NCBI RefSeq assembly: GCF_042453785.1
Contig: NC_091670.1
Location: 38,513,501-38,577,500, forward strand
Direction of reading: 5' to 3'
Length of the DNA stretch: 64,000 bases
Source of the DNA: Malus domestica
Lineage: Eukaryota; Streptophyta; Magnoliopsida; Rosales; Rosaceae
The notes under the pieces were generated by a model. It was not told the DNA's origin and did not search any database. It saw nothing but the letters and a program-made list of their open reading frames with translations. Position numbers and translations under genes: made by a program. Positions 16,999 through 28,450 of the stretch are shown here, one piece after another. Position 1 is the first letter of the stretch; every line of letters starts with the position of its first letter.

Positions 16999-18223
16999 TC
17001 AACAGATCTGAGCTTGTGGTCCCACGCCGCGGTGTCGAAACACGAGCGAATACTCCGGCAGCTCGCCGAGATCGGCGAATAGAGACTCGTCCTCTTCTCC
17101 CATCGGGAACACCATTGCCGCCATGTCCCCGGAATCGGAGCCGCCGCTCTCGGCGAAGAGAGGGCTCTCGAGCACCGTCGACGACGTCGTCTCCATGTCG
17201 GCGAACCAGACGTACTCGTCGTTTACGAGAAGCGACTCGTTGTTTAGATCCGCGAACCTCGGGTCTTGGTCTTGGTCTTGGTGGTCGGGTTGCTGGGCCT
17301 CCGGGGTGGGGCAGGGTTTGGTTCCGGCAGCGGGATTTGAAATGTTGCGGTTGTTGTTGTGGTTGCGAGAGGCGGGCCAAGGGTGGTTGTGTTCGGCGGA
17401 GTAGGTGATGACCAGCATGGTGGGGTCCACGCGGCTTCTTTCAACTTGTTTCCTCGCCGGGCATCCCTTTGAGCTACTGCACCTGTAATATCCTCTGCCC
17501 AATTTGGTAAATTAACCAAATCCCAACAAAAAAGACACATAATTAGTCACGGATCACCAGGTCTGTAAAAACCTGCCAAATTCTGCGATATTCTAAACTG
17601 CTCTGATATACGTACATTACAAGTGATTCTAATTTTGTGTACGGAGCCGGACACATGTGGTTAGGAAATGATTATTAGTATAGAAAGTGAAATTCACACT
17701 TAGATGTAAGAGGGCGAACACAGTCTCTCGGCCAAACTTGCTTAACTTAAATATGTAATTAAGAAGTTGATTGATTACTAGTAGAATTACCTGGGATAAG
17801 GGGAGCCCTTGATGGGTTTCTGGCCGTACTTTCTCCAAGCCCAAGAATCTGACGGCGGCGGAGTGTTGCTGTTCTCGTTTTTTATGGGTACCGACACCAC
17901 TCGTTTCTGTATAGCTCGCCGAGCACTGTAACAATTGAATTCATGTAAATTAACGTGAGCTTAAAAATCCCATTACAAACATTGGTTTGGTGCATGGAAT
18001 TGAATTGAAATCGGGTTTATCTTGTGAATTGAGAACAAGAGTAAATTACAAACCTTTTTTTGGGGGAGGAGGTGGAAGTGGTGATCTTGGAGTAGTCGCT
18101 GAAATTGGTGGACGGCGGGGGAGTGTCTGAGCTGTTTTCCGGCGTGGAGGAGGTGGTGTTGTCATTCTCCTCCTGGTCGCTCATAATCTGTTTGCTGTTG
18201 CTGCTGAAGAATGTGGGGTCCAT
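16999..18223 (-). CDS. WRKY65: WRKY transcription factor, group IIe, WRKY65/69-like, three exons
   Basis: Complement(join(16999..17494,17791..17925,18054..18223)), 266 residues. A DNA-binding regulator expected to bind W-box (TTGAC) promoters in the nucleus. The N-terminus is Ser/Thr/Pro-rich; a basic stretch ([11 protein letters not shown], about 55-65) precedes WRKYGQK at 87-93. The zinc finger is C107-X5-C113-X23-H137-X-H139. The second intron splits the Arg codon of PYPRGYYRC, the usual group II position. [20 protein letters not shown] and the Asp/Glu-rich tail point to the WRKY65/69 branch; which of the two it is cannot be settled here. Donor and acceptor at each junction are GT/AG and the phases agree. 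The start is the first ATG of exon 1. Several antisense open frames across exon 3 are shadows. Confidence 0.93.
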
Positions 18224-19764
18224 TTTTGGAACTTTTGGAGCTCTGAATTTGATGATGATGCTTGCAGAGAAACAGAAAGCGGCTGCTCAGAGCAGAGATG
18301 GAGGGGAGAGAGAGAGAGAGAGAGGTTAGAGCGAGAGGGAGATGGAAGTTTGTGGTTTGATGAGGGGGGTTTAGAAGAAGAAACAAATGGAGGGAGGTGT
18401 AAGAGTAAAGGTGGGGTCTTGAAAAATTGGCCGTCACATTGACAAATGGGCGTTTGGATTATAATTAAATGTTTATGTTGAATTAAGGACGTGCAACCAA
18501 ATGTTTGTTTTTTAATTTAAACCCCCCAATAATTGGATTTATGAATTATTATCCATCTCCATTTTCTCCTTTCTTTTTCTTACCCAAACTAATCACATTG
18601 CAAAACGAAAGAGACCTTTCTCTTTTTTTTCCAATTTCCAACCAAATCTTTGGGGACAGTTGAATGAGTTCTACCAATTTAAAGGAATTTCTGTTTGTTT
18701 CCTTTTTAAAGGTTGCGTACGTCTTTTGATCTAAATTTTTTACAATCCAAAAGATATTTACGTATATACGTTTAACAGTTAGTCAGAACAAACACAATAT
18801 ACTATGGTATTACAATTGGACTAGCCGCAACTAGGTATTCACAGGATGGTTTTTAATGATCTTGAGTACTCATGCTAAAGTTTGGAGCTCAGTTAATGCT
18901 TGGTATTTAGGTACATTGTTATATATGTTTGTCTATTGTTTTGTGAGTTTGCCAACACCCACTCCGTTGTGATTGGGTGTATTTTTGCTCACCATCTTCA
19001 CGTGGTTGTAATATTCACCACCATATTTATTATTGTTGGATGAGTTTAAATTTTGAGATTTGTATCTATCCACTACACATATCTCAAAATTTAAACTCAA
19101 GAGACCAAAAAACACTTTTTCGTTTTCTCCCCTTCTTCGGCCCACACTGCCTTCCTTAATAAGCCCTCAAGCCTCCTTTGAGCTGCCTAATTAAAATGAG
19201 GAATTAGTAAAATATGCCATAAAGAAAATAGAGGAGCAGACGGACATCGGCACGTGCGTGGAGGCTAGGGCAAGTAAGTTCACATAAGGGCCTGAGCTCA
19301 TATGTTGTACTCTATCATTGGCATGGGTGGCATCGATTCATTCGATTACATTTTACCTTTCAAAATCCATGTATGGTACCAAGGACCTCGAGAATACCTG
19401 CCGCAAGAATTCATAGGTTCTTTCACTTACTAGCACTAGTTTGTACCTTACCTTAGAAAGCATGTAGCCGTGATAAAATAGTGTGGTGAGCAAAAATATT
19501 CCCTTTGTGATTATGATAAATAAACAAAGATATTAAGTATGTTCTTCCCGTTAAATTCAATGGACACCCGGTTTTGTTTAGTTCACACTTCCTTTCCCTT
19601 TCCTCCCCAACCGATGATACGAATAGAATAGAGGCAAGTAACATTCAAAATATGATTATCTAAATAACATGATAATGTTATTTTATCGACTCATATTATA
19701 TTAACCATGATGATCTCACCAAATTTGTTTGTCCTTTTTGTGTATCAAGGGTTCTTAGCTCTTA
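18224..19764. other. WRKY promoter and intergenic DNA
   Basis: The minus-strand leader upstream of the ATG at 18223 is rich in CT dinucleotides (18300-18325), typical of plant 5' UTRs. A small perfect palindrome at about 19040-19100 has 20-base arms containing AGTTTAAATTTTGAGAT and a loop of about 21 bases. I see no coding sequence. Confidence 0.55.
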
Positions 19765-20163
19765 GACCATCTCCAACCCTTGGGCTAAAAGCCAAATTTT
19801 TTAGCCCGGAAAATTTAGCTTTTAGCCCAGAAACATTTTTTCTACTCCAACCTTTCTACCCTAAAATTTTAGCTCGGAATTATTAAAGAATGAAATTAGC
19901 CTAAATTTTTTTCTTAAATCAATTTTTTAAAAAAAAATAAATATGTAGATTATTGTAAATTAATTTTATGAACATTTTAATCTAAAAAAATTTAAATTCC
20001 GATAAACATTTCGCATTTAGCCCAGGGGGAAAGCTGGGGGGGGGGTATTTGGCCCAGAAATAGCATTTGGCATTTAGCCTAAAATTTTAGCATGGATTGA
20101 AGAGTGTTTGGGGGGGGTAATTTGGGGGGTAATTTGGCTTTTAGCCCAGGATTGGAGATGGTT
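19765..20163. mobile_element. PIF/Harbinger-like MITE (family A)
   Basis: The left end is GACCATCTCCAACCCTTGGG and the right end is the inverted form with one change in the last base, ATTGGAGATGGTT. A TTA is duplicated on both sides (19762-19764 and 20164-20166), the target preference of PIF/Harbinger elements. The interior repeats the word TTTAGCCC in both orientations. No transposase; about 400 bases. The interior matches, in reverse, the 3' half of the split MITE at 22289-27440. Confidence 0.85.
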
Positions 20164-20166
20164 TTA

Positions 20167-22149
20167 GCCCTATCTAATTCAAATCAATTTTCCATTAATT
20201 AATATAAGAAAAGTCAAATTACACCTATTGTAGCTAGGTTAACAAATACCTCAATGACATATATTAAACTTTATATTAAATTAAACTTCTTTTCTTTATA
20301 GTGTCAGACTAGTCTGTTAGGTAATGTGCTTGTTCCCTTACATCTGAGTTTGATTTTCAATCTTACAAATTATAGTAATTTTAAACATTAAAGAGAAAAA
20401 CAAAACAAACATTAAACATGACAGAATGTTACGAACATACTAAAACTATTCATAACGAATTATAGCAATTTTTTGTTGGTGGTTTCATTGCCATAGATAA
20501 TCCCAAAAGGTTGAAGATAATCATTTTTTTTATAATAAATTGCAGAAAAGTTAAAAATGAGTACATTTTTAGGGGCCATGGCTGAAGACAAGGCCAACTT
20601 CACGAGGAATGCTAAGGAATTCTTTTAAAAGTAAGATTTTTTATGGATTTCCTAATATTTCATAATTTTACGTTAATTTTTATTTTAATATTATAAAATA
20701 TTGTGTTAAAAACATGAGGTGACAGAAAATTAATAAGGAGTCGCCCTTTTGAAAGAATCTCAAATAACATTTGGATAATCTGAGGCATTTGGCGTGGTCC
20801 CAAAATTAAAATTTTTGGCGTGAGTCTAAAGTTGAGCCTCAGAATTTGACCAAGTCAGTTGCAGTGCCCAATTGGCCTATATGTTACATCAAATTTATCA
20901 AAAATCCCTAAATATATACAAGTCTCCTATGGGTGCCGTGAAGCAATGTATATGCATTTGGATACGGCTTATATTATTCATTTGTACATTGTACAACTCT
21001 AAGATCTACTAACCCTAGTGGTTTTTTTTTAAATAAAAAAAAAATCAAATGGTGACTTTGCTATGACAGTTCTCAATTCTAAGGTTGGAAACTAACCCTA
21101 ATTTTTATTGTAATTATTTTTATATTTTCATTTAATTTTATAATACAACATATTAATTGTAATAATTTAATTAATTTCGTATTCCTTCACCCACTGCATC
21201 CATCATGGCCACTCTCTCAAACATATGTCACAGCTCACACCTATGTATATTTTTCAAGGGATGGGAAGGTTCCTATTGGCTTTCCTTAGTCATATTTAAA
21301 ATTAGAAATGAATCTTCGATTTGAAATATTTTCCTAAGAGCCAAACACATGCTTTTTACGCACGACATGAATGTTAAATAAGAAGCAATATTATGACTAT
21401 TAATTTATGTTCATATTTATGACTGCGATATGATAAGAGAGCGCCATATTTGGGTGAGTATATGTCGCATTAAAGCTTTGTGATCTTCCAGCGATTAAAA
21501 TAGGCAATATTAACCAGCGGAATGTAACCCACATGTTATCCTGATCCGTGTAATACTGAGAGGGTCAGAAGAGATATCACTCGATCATTGCTGGGGTGGT
21601 TTAGTGGAGGGGAAGAATTATAGGTTCGTATTTCACACGGTACGTTTTGGGTTTGATTTTTAGCGCTGGTGAATCACACAACAGGGGTAATGGAAGACTG
21701 AAATGCATATATAAGTCTTTTTAGGCCCTGAAAAGGTAAACTGTAACTATGTCCAATTATTTTATTTGTGGGTTTGGGTGTGTGCACGAGATGCATTCAT
21801 CTTTTTAAACTTTGTCCGAAGCCAATTTGGCATCTGCACGGAATCACACCTAAACTTAAACGTAGAAGGAACTCTTGTTGATATATTCATAACTTAGCCA
21901 ATCAACTTAGCACTGTGGTGTTACTTACCTAGCAATGGAGCAGCACTCAGTGGCTTCGTTGATTATTAGTAATAGAGGTTGTTATCGACGGCCGGAGTTA
22001 GACATGCCAGAGTGGCTTTCTAATATCCTAGCAATTGACCCAAAAAAAAAAAAAAAAAACTTGTATGCAACATGTTTTAGTTGCGAGAAATGGTTGTCTA
22101 TGAATGAGTACTTTAAATGATATTTTATGCCACTTACACTTAATACTAT
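20167..22149. other. Intergenic region, no supported gene
   Basis: Nothing coding is recognised. The sequence is AT-rich with poly(T)/poly(A) runs. Confidence 0.5.
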
Positions 22150-23052
22150 TGTATTACAGACAGTCTAGTGTTATTCCTCTTAATTTGTAAGTGAGAGGTC
22201 ATAGGTTCGATTCTCACCAAAAGCGAAGTTGAACCACATTATTATGGCAAACTCATTGTAAAGTTTAGTCTACTCCCCCACCCCTTTAGACCATCTCCAA
22301 TGGTGGGCTAAATGCTAAATTCCCCCCCCCCCCAAACACTCTCCAACCCATGCTAAAACTTTGGGCTAAATGCCAAATGCCAAAGATGAGCCAAATCCCC
22401 CCCCCCAAATCCCCCCCCATGCGAGTGGACTCGCAGGTTGTTGGGCCAGTCTCGGCCCGCCCACGCTCCAACGCGCCCCACGCGGTGCACTTGCAAAGGT
22501 TTTTCAACAGGGGTGGACCCCGCCGTCAGGCGTGTGTCGACCACCCACAAAAACCCAACGGCTATAATTTTGATCCTATGGCTGGGCTTTAAGGACCGTT
22601 GGTTGATCCAATGGTCCAAATTCAAATTTAATTTTTTTAGAATATGTTATTTTAAAATATATTGAATCCAACGGCTGAGATCAAATATAATCAAATCTAA
22701 CGGTAAAAAAAAAAAATCTAACGGCCCAAATTTAAATCCAATGGCTAAAATAATTAAATAAAATTTATTTAACTCAAAATTCACCAAAAAACTCTATAAA
22801 TACCTATATATTTGTTTAAACATCCACACAAAACTCAAATTTCTCCTACAATTCTTCCAATTTATCTTTCTACCATTTCTTTCCATTTCCAAATTGTTCA
22901 ACATGGCAAGAGAGCATATTAGAGGTTGAAAGTTTGGTGTTGAACGGTTGGTGAATTGAAAATTTGGTGTTGAACGGTTGGTGAATTGAAAGTTAGCCCA
23001 AGGTTGAAAGATTGCTAAAAGTTGAAGGCTTGCTTTGTGGAAAATTTAGTGA

Positions 23053-23483
23053 TGTTTCTACCATATTTAGGGCCTCCATATTTAGACCTTGTATAAATAC
23101 TCGGGGGATTTAAATGTAATTATGTAATAAAAGAAGGGGCAAATATGTAATAAGTGAGAAACCATTATTCTATAAAAGGACCCCTCACTCTCCTCATTAG
23201 GGGAGGCCAATTCCTAGACCATGAGAAGCCCTCTCACCCTCACAAAGCTCATCTCTCTCAAGCTCTCATGCTCACAAACAGAGAGCCCTCTCAAACTCTC
23301 TCTTTCTCTGGGGGACTCCCCCTCATCCTTGTAATCCATACATACAGTCAGAGAAATACAATCAGTGTGGACGTAGCCCAAACATTGGGGTGAACCACGA
23401 TACATCTTGTGTTATTTACTTTCTTGCAGATTAACGGTCGGATTTACGTTGTTCCAAGACCCCTCCGGTTTTGTGCATCAACA
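23053..23483 (+). repeat. 5' LTR
   Basis: Direct repeat of 26756-27186, 431 bases, with a promoter TATA box (TATAAAAG, 23171-23178). The two LTRs differ at scattered positions (for example near their 5' ends and at the TATA box), so this insertion is older than the 41.6 kb element. Confidence 0.93.
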
Positions 23484-23840
23484 TTTGGCGCCGTCTGTGG
23501 GAAATCGACACGAAAAGCTATGTCGGTTATTTCTTAATTTTTCATACCTCCACCGTGAATCTGCAGAAACCCAACACCCACACTCAGAGACACGCCCATT
23601 CAATCTACAGAAAGAAAGAGAAACTCAGGTGCATCTCTCTTGAATCCGCTAACTAATAGCCTCAAATTCCACAAGCAAATCACAGCCAAAAGACTCTCCA
23701 CCTCCGACGACTACTCCAACACTAGAGCTTCATTCTTTTACTATTACAACTCTCAATTTCTCATCAGAAAACCCCTAAAACCCTTTCGCGTTTTAAACAA
23801 GCAGCAGCTGAGACCGCTCTTTCAAGTGTCACTCTTTGTC

Positions 23841-24086
23841 ATGGCGACCACCGTTTCCCCACCTGCGGATCAAGCTACAAACTTGCTGCAAAATTTGGCC
23901 TTGGAATCTCAGACCAATGGTCCTGATGATATCCCTAACCCCACCACTACCAGGAAGCCCGTTGTCGTGACTTCTAAGAGCAAGTCTTATCATCGGTCTA
24001 CGGCCCCATTGCGAAAGAATTTTATGGATCCATCTACGTGCTATCTACCTAATGGTTACACATTTTCTGCCTATTACTATGGAGGG
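23841..24086 (+). pseudogene. Captured N-terminal fragment of a YTH/ECT-type m6A reader gene
   Basis: Inside the LTR element an open frame of about 82 codons begins MATTVSPPADQATNLLQ. It continues with ESQT, a region with FMDPSTCYLPNGY, and ends SAYYYGG. This order (MAT-PPADQA-LLQ-LSLDSQT, then DPTMCYLPNGY-AYYYGG) is the N-terminus of plant ECT proteins, whose YTH domain binds m6A RNA. The YTH domain is absent; after YYYGG the similarity fades and the frame ends at 24155. No intron interrupts the fragment, consistent with capture through RNA. Recognition is from memory of the family; a protein search would settle it. Confidence 0.65.
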
Positions 24087-24360
24087 TCTCTCACTGGAAT
24101 CAGAATCTGGTCGGGTTTGCCGGGATGCTCCACTTTTGACTTTGCGTCTTCATGAAGGTGAACCTCGAAGCTCAAAGCAGCAACTTCAAGGGGAAGCCCA
24201 ATATAGGGGAAGCTCAAAGTAGCAGCTTCAAAAGGAAGCTCGACTGCGCCATAAAGTTCCACCGGTACGATTTAAAGTTTAAGAAAGGTGCTCAAAAGGG
24301 GAAGCTCCCAAGCTTGACGGTAATCGAACCATGTCATTTCGACCTCAAGGGGATGCCGGC

Positions 24361-24480
24361 GAACGACGACCGCTGGACACTAAGTCTCGTCCTCTTCCGC
24401 GGCGAAGAGATCATCTCCATGACTGTCGAGGACCCGCCTTCTCAGGAAGAATCTTGTGCTAAGGCAGCCAGCGCTGCTAC
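24361..24480 (+). pseudogene. Captured fragment of spliceosomal SmB gene
   Basis: In the second open frame of the element (24152-24658) the stretch DDRWTLSLVLFRGEEIISM, then TVEDPPSQEESCAKA, matches the Sm2 region of SmB/B' (family form DRRTLGLVLLRGEEVISM and TVEGPPPPEES-AKA). SmB is a core protein of the spliceosomal U snRNPs. Only this central piece is present; the Sm1 motif and the Pro-rich tail are missing, and several conserved residues have changed. It sits about 0.3 kb after the ECT-like piece. Confidence 0.7.
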
Positions 24481-24720
24481 CACAGACAGCTCTTCGACTC
24501 GGTGGGCCCACTTCGACTTCGGCTCCGGCTCCGTCTTCTTTTTACTCAAGACTCCCTCACCTTCATCTCCGGCTTCGTCTTCTTCTTGCTTTAGATCTTC
24601 ACCAAGGGATGAGTGGGCTGTACAAGTTGAAAGAATATTTCAGAAAAAGAGAAAGTAAAAACCATCTGCAATCTGAAGTCTCCACTGATTTTGTCTGCAA
24701 AAGCAGAAAGGGAAAAGAGA

Positions 24721-24885
24721 CACTCCACATGATTTCCTTGTCTGCCATCTGCAAAAGGAAAAGAGACACTCCACATAATTTCCTTGTCTGCCATCTGCTC
24801 CACATGATTTCCTTGTCTGCCATCTGCAAAAGGAAAAGAGACACTTCACATGATTTCCTTGTCTGCCATCTGCAAAAGGGAAAAG
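24721..24885 (+). repeat. Tandem array inside the LTR element (about 46-base unit)
   Basis: About four imperfect copies carry TTTCCTTGTCTGCCATCTGC followed by AAAAGGAAAAGAGACAC. The open frames across it on both strands are by-products of the repeat. Confidence 0.85.
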
Positions 24886-25277
24886 AGAAAGTAAAAGCAT
24901 AAAGCAAAAGAAGATAAAAAGAAGCAGACATAATTGAGGTAGTAATGGCATGCAGAAAAGAGAATTATGGGCGTGACCCATTGAGCAGAGGGTTAGATTT
25001 ATTTTTGAATGATGTAATTTATTTTCCTTATCTTTCGGAGACATTTGTATAACCCCATCAGATGGTAATAAAAAAAAAACCAAAATAATGGGCTGGAATG
25101 TTATGTGGAGGGCCAAGGCTCATATGCCCAAAAGAGCCAGGGCCTATGGCTCCATAATTATTCGGCACCATGCCGCTATTATCACCAACCATGTGATCAA
25201 AAGTACGCCCAGTACTCCAAAATTATTCGGCAGCCTGCCGCTCTTATCACCAACTAGGTGATCAAAAGAACGTCCAG

Positions 25278-25770
25278 TACTCCAAAATTATACATGAGCA
25301 TCACTCATGTCATTCATACATAAACATTCATGAGCATCACTCATGTCATTCATACATAAACATTCATGAGCATCACTCATAACAATTATACATAAACATT
25401 CATGACCATCATTCATGAACATCACTCATGTTAACATTCATGAGCATCACTCATGTTAACATTCATGAGCATCACTCATGTCAACATCCATGAGCATCAC
25501 TCATGTCAATCAACATAAACATTCATGAGCATCACTCATGTCAATCTAGCTTCAAAAGCTTCATTTACAAAGCTCTAGCTTCAAAAGCTTCATTTACAAA
25601 GCTCTAGCTTCGAAAGCTTCATTTACAAAAGCTCCAGCTTCAAAAGCTTTATTTACAAAAGCTCCAGCTTCGAAAGCTTCATTTACAAAAGCTTCAGTTT
25701 CGAAAGCTTCATTTATAGAGCTCTAGCTTCAAAGCTTCATTTGCAAAGCTTCACCTACAAAGCTTCAGTG
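25278..25770 (+). repeat. Two short tandem arrays inside the LTR element
   Basis: From about 25278 to 25545 the word CATGAGCATCACTCATGT recurs with a variable spacer (about nine copies). From 25546 to 25770 the word AGCTTCAAAAGCTTCATTTA recurs (about seven copies). Both are non-coding. Confidence 0.9.
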
Positions 25771-25914
25771 CAGGGTATACAAATATCGCATCTTCGGCCC
25801 ATACATAGATTCAATTTGAAGTCTCCAGCCAACAGACTCTATTGACTAAAGACTTGGGAGACTACACTATGTACCATATATTAAGCCTTATAAAAAATAT
25901 TTGGGGGACTTAGC

Positions 25915-26545
25915 CCATTATTTATGTACTGAGGAGCGAACCCTTATTCTATAAAAGGGACTCCCTCACTTTTATTAAAGAGCACCCATTACTTATGTAT
26001 TGAGAAGCGAGTCCTTATTCTATAAAAGGGACTCCCTCACTTTTATTAGAGAGCACCCATTACTTATGTATTGAGGAGAGATCCCTTATTCTATAAAAGG
26101 GACTCCCTCGCCCTCATTAGAGAGCATCGCCGCCAGCTGAGCAACCGACTTGCCGCAAGCATCACTCCTAACCCATCACTTATGTATTGAGGAGCGAGCC
26201 CTTATTCTATAAAAGGGACTCTCTCACCATCATTAGAGAGCATCGCCGCCAGCTGAGCAACCGACTTGCCGCAAGCATCACTCCTAACCCATCACTTATG
26301 TATTGAGGAGCCAGCCCTTATTCTATAAAAGGGACTCCCTCACCATCTAGTTGAGCATCACTCTAACCTATCACTTATGTATTGAGGAGCGAGCCCTTAT
26401 TCTATAAAAGGGACTCCCTCACCATCATTAGACAACATCACCGCCTGCTGAGCAACCACCTAACCGCGAGCATCAATTCTAGCCCACCATTTATGTATTG
26501 AGGAGCGAGCCCTTATTCTATAAAAGGGACTCCCTCACCTTCAAC
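25915..26545 (+). repeat. Seven-copy tandem array of an LTR-promoter-like module
   Basis: Each unit contains TATGTATTGAGGAGCGAG, then CCCTTATTCTATAAAAGGGA and CTCCCTCAC. TATAAAAG boxes start at about 25950, 26021, 26092, 26208, 26323, 26402 and 26519. The same arrangement (TAATAAGTGAGGAGCCCTTA, then TTCTATAAAA and CCCCTCAC) is the core promoter of this element's own LTRs at 23171 and 26873. The interior therefore carries a multiplied version of the LTR promoter. Some units also have a longer spacer with GCCGCCAGCTGAGCAACCGA. Confidence 0.88.
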
Positions 26546-26755
26546 ACCACAAGCCAAGCCAACCAAGGCAACTTAAGCCACAAGCAGAGCAGCCTCACAA
26601 CATGTGCTACTTCTAGTTGAGCATCATTTCAGATTGAGCACCGCCTCATATCGAGTATCAATCCTAGACGACATCTAGTTACTTCGACCCACACATGGAC
26701 TGAATTTCAAGTCTCCAGCTAAAAGACTCTCTTGACTGACGACTTGGGGGACTAC

Positions 26756-27186
26756 TGTTTGTACCATACTTAGGGCCTCCGTATTTAGACCTCGTATAAA
26801 TACTCGGGGGACTTAAATGTAATTATGTAATAAAGGAAGAGGCAAATATGTAATAAGTGAGGAGCCCTTATTCTATAAAATGACCCCTCACTTTCCTCAT
26901 TAGGGGAGGCCAATTCCTAGGCCATGAGAAGCCCTCTCACCCTCACAAAGCTCATCTCTCTCAAGCTCTCATGCTCACAAACAGAGAGCCCTCTCAAACT
27001 CTCTCCTTCTCTGGGGGACTCCCCCTCATCCTTGTAATCCATACATACAGTCAGAGAAATACAATCAGTGTGGACGTAGCCCAAATATTGGGGTGAACCA
27101 CGATACATCTTGTGTTATTTACTTTCTTGCAGATTCACGGTCGGATTTATGTTGTTCCAATACCCCTCCGGTTTTGTGCATCAACA
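26756..27186 (+). repeat. 3' LTR
   Basis: Direct repeat of 23053-23483, 431 bases, starting TGTTTG and ending TGCATCAACA, followed by the AGTGA target duplication. Confidence 0.93.
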
Positions 27187-27443
27187 AGTGATTTTTCAAT
27201 ATTTATCGGAATTTAAATTTTTTTAGATTAAAATGTTCATAAAATTATTTTACGATAGTCTACATACTTTTAAAAATAATAATAATAATTTAAGAAAAAA
27301 AATAGCCTAAGCTCATTATTTAATAATCCCGGGCTAAAATTTTAGGACATAACGGTTGGAGCAGAAAAGCTGTTTCTGGGCTAAAGCTAAAATTTCCGGG
27401 CTAAAATATTTGGCTTTTAGCCCAACCATTGGAGATGGTCTTA

Positions 27444-28099
27444 TGGCGTGTTTACCAAACCGGAATGGAGGTAGAAGAAAGGGAATTGAATTCCCATCCA
27501 AGTGATTCCAGCGTTTACGAAATTTTGGGAATGAAAAAATTAGTGGGCTCCACCCAAAATCAGTAATCGAATTCCTGATATTCCCAGAATCCAAATACTG
27601 ACTTGAAAGTGGTAATTGAATTCCGGAAGAAAGCCAACATCTGGAATCAAACTTCTCTACCAAAATTGCCTTCCCCTTCCATCTGCCTCCCACGATTCAA
27701 CCACCCAAAGCACACACCCATCCCACCCTTAACCAAAGCAGACCACCGCACCACCTCCCAGACTACCAAGACCTATCACCCACTAGTGAAGCTACAGAGG
27801 AACAAGGAAGGGTGGCCGCCCCTCGGCTCGTTTGAAATCGCCACTGAAAGTCTGGATTCCGCCCCTCAGATCTTTCGAACTGCAAGAAACTGGGAATGCT
27901 TCTGGGTATGCTGCTTAGACGGAGAGAATGAGAAATAGCTAGAGAGACTGAGAGAGAGAGAGCTAGAGAGAACGGACGGAGAGAACGAAGCGAAAAGGGA
28001 CTGAAAAAAATAGAAAAAAAAAATGATGTACTCTGATGGTGTGCCAACCAATATATTCCAATATTTTCCAACGGGAATGGTTAATATTTTAATAAAACT

Positions 28100-28150
<51 letters not shown>

Positions 28151-28416
28151 TGTGAAATTGTATTAAAAACTTATGAATTTTTCTATTATTTAGATTAAGG
28201 GTATTTTAGTAATCATATTAATTTTCATTACGATTCAGGTGAACTAGTAAACAACTTATATGAATTTTGTTTCCTTTTTACTCCGATTCCAAAACATTTA
28301 AGTAAATAGCTTTAACAGGAATCCGATTCTGACTCATCTTCAATCCAATTCCTCCTCAATTCAATTCTTCATCAATCCAATCCCTCTATTTTGATTACGG
28401 TTACGTAAACGCGCCA
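27444..28416. mobile_element. PIF/Harbinger-like MITE (family B)
   Basis: The ends are TGGCGTGTTTACC and, inverted, TGGCGCGTTTACGTAACC; TTA flanks both sides (27441-27443, 28417-28419). The left TTA is shared with MITE A, so the two elements abut exactly. Near both ends the word AATTGAATTCC and related AATTCCNNNTC motifs recur. A (TG)n run at about 28115-28148 lies inside. Open frames of 80-119 codons on both strands resemble no known protein. Confidence 0.75.
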
Positions 28417-28450
28417 TTAGTGTAAACACTAGACACTATCGTTTGTTAAA

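Larger units (their letters stand above)
23053..27186 (+). mobile_element. Non-autonomous LTR retrotransposon with captured host gene pieces
   Basis: Two 431-base LTRs (23053-23483 and 26756-27186) begin TGTTT and end GCATCAACA. A 5-base target duplication AGTGA flanks the element (23048-23052, 27187-27191). Directly after the left LTR lies a primer-binding site region, TTTGGCGCCGTCTGTGGGAA, of a kind common in plant Ty3/gypsy-type elements. A G-rich tract, CTTGGGGGACTAC, sits before the right LTR. The 3.3 kb interior has no gag-pol, protease, integrase or reverse transcriptase. It holds gene fragments and several tandem arrays, so it must have moved using another element's enzymes. Confidence 0.93.
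22289..27440. mobile_element. PIF/Harbinger-like MITE (family A), split by an LTR retrotransposon
   Basis: The ends are GACCATCTCCAATGG and, inverted, CCATTGGAGATGGTC. TTA flanks both sides (22286-22288, 27441-27443). The MITE itself is 22289-23052 plus 27192-27440, about 1.0 kb; the LTR element and its AGTGA duplication lie between. The right part is about the reverse complement of the interior of the 19.8 kb MITE. The left part has C-runs and several blocks around the word TCCAACGGCT. It encodes nothing recognisable. Confidence 0.85.
22150..28450 (+). mobile_element. SINE copy split by nested insertions (5' part 22150-22288, tail 28417-28450)
   Basis: The left part carries the pol III B box GGTTCGATTC near 22205 and the GAACCACATTATTATGGC block, and stops at the TTA of 22286-22288. 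The missing 3' tail (TTAGTGTA, CACTATCGTTTGTTAAAAAAA) reappears at 28417-28450, straight after the right end of the second MITE. In the copies at 5.2 and 16.1 kb the corresponding parts are contiguous. About 6.1 kb of later insertions separate the two parts here. Confidence 0.75.

Noticed and set aside
16944..17408. Arg-rich 154-codon frame and other frames antisense to WRKY exon 3
   Set aside because: Shadows of the GC-rich WRKY coding sequence on the other strand.
22195..22225. tRNA gene suggested by GGTTCGATTC
   Set aside because: No cloverleaf can be drawn around it; it is the B box of a SINE that recurs in the window.
24591..25116. Minus-strand frames of 70-158 codons
   Set aside because: Produced by the 46-base tandem repeat inside the LTR element.
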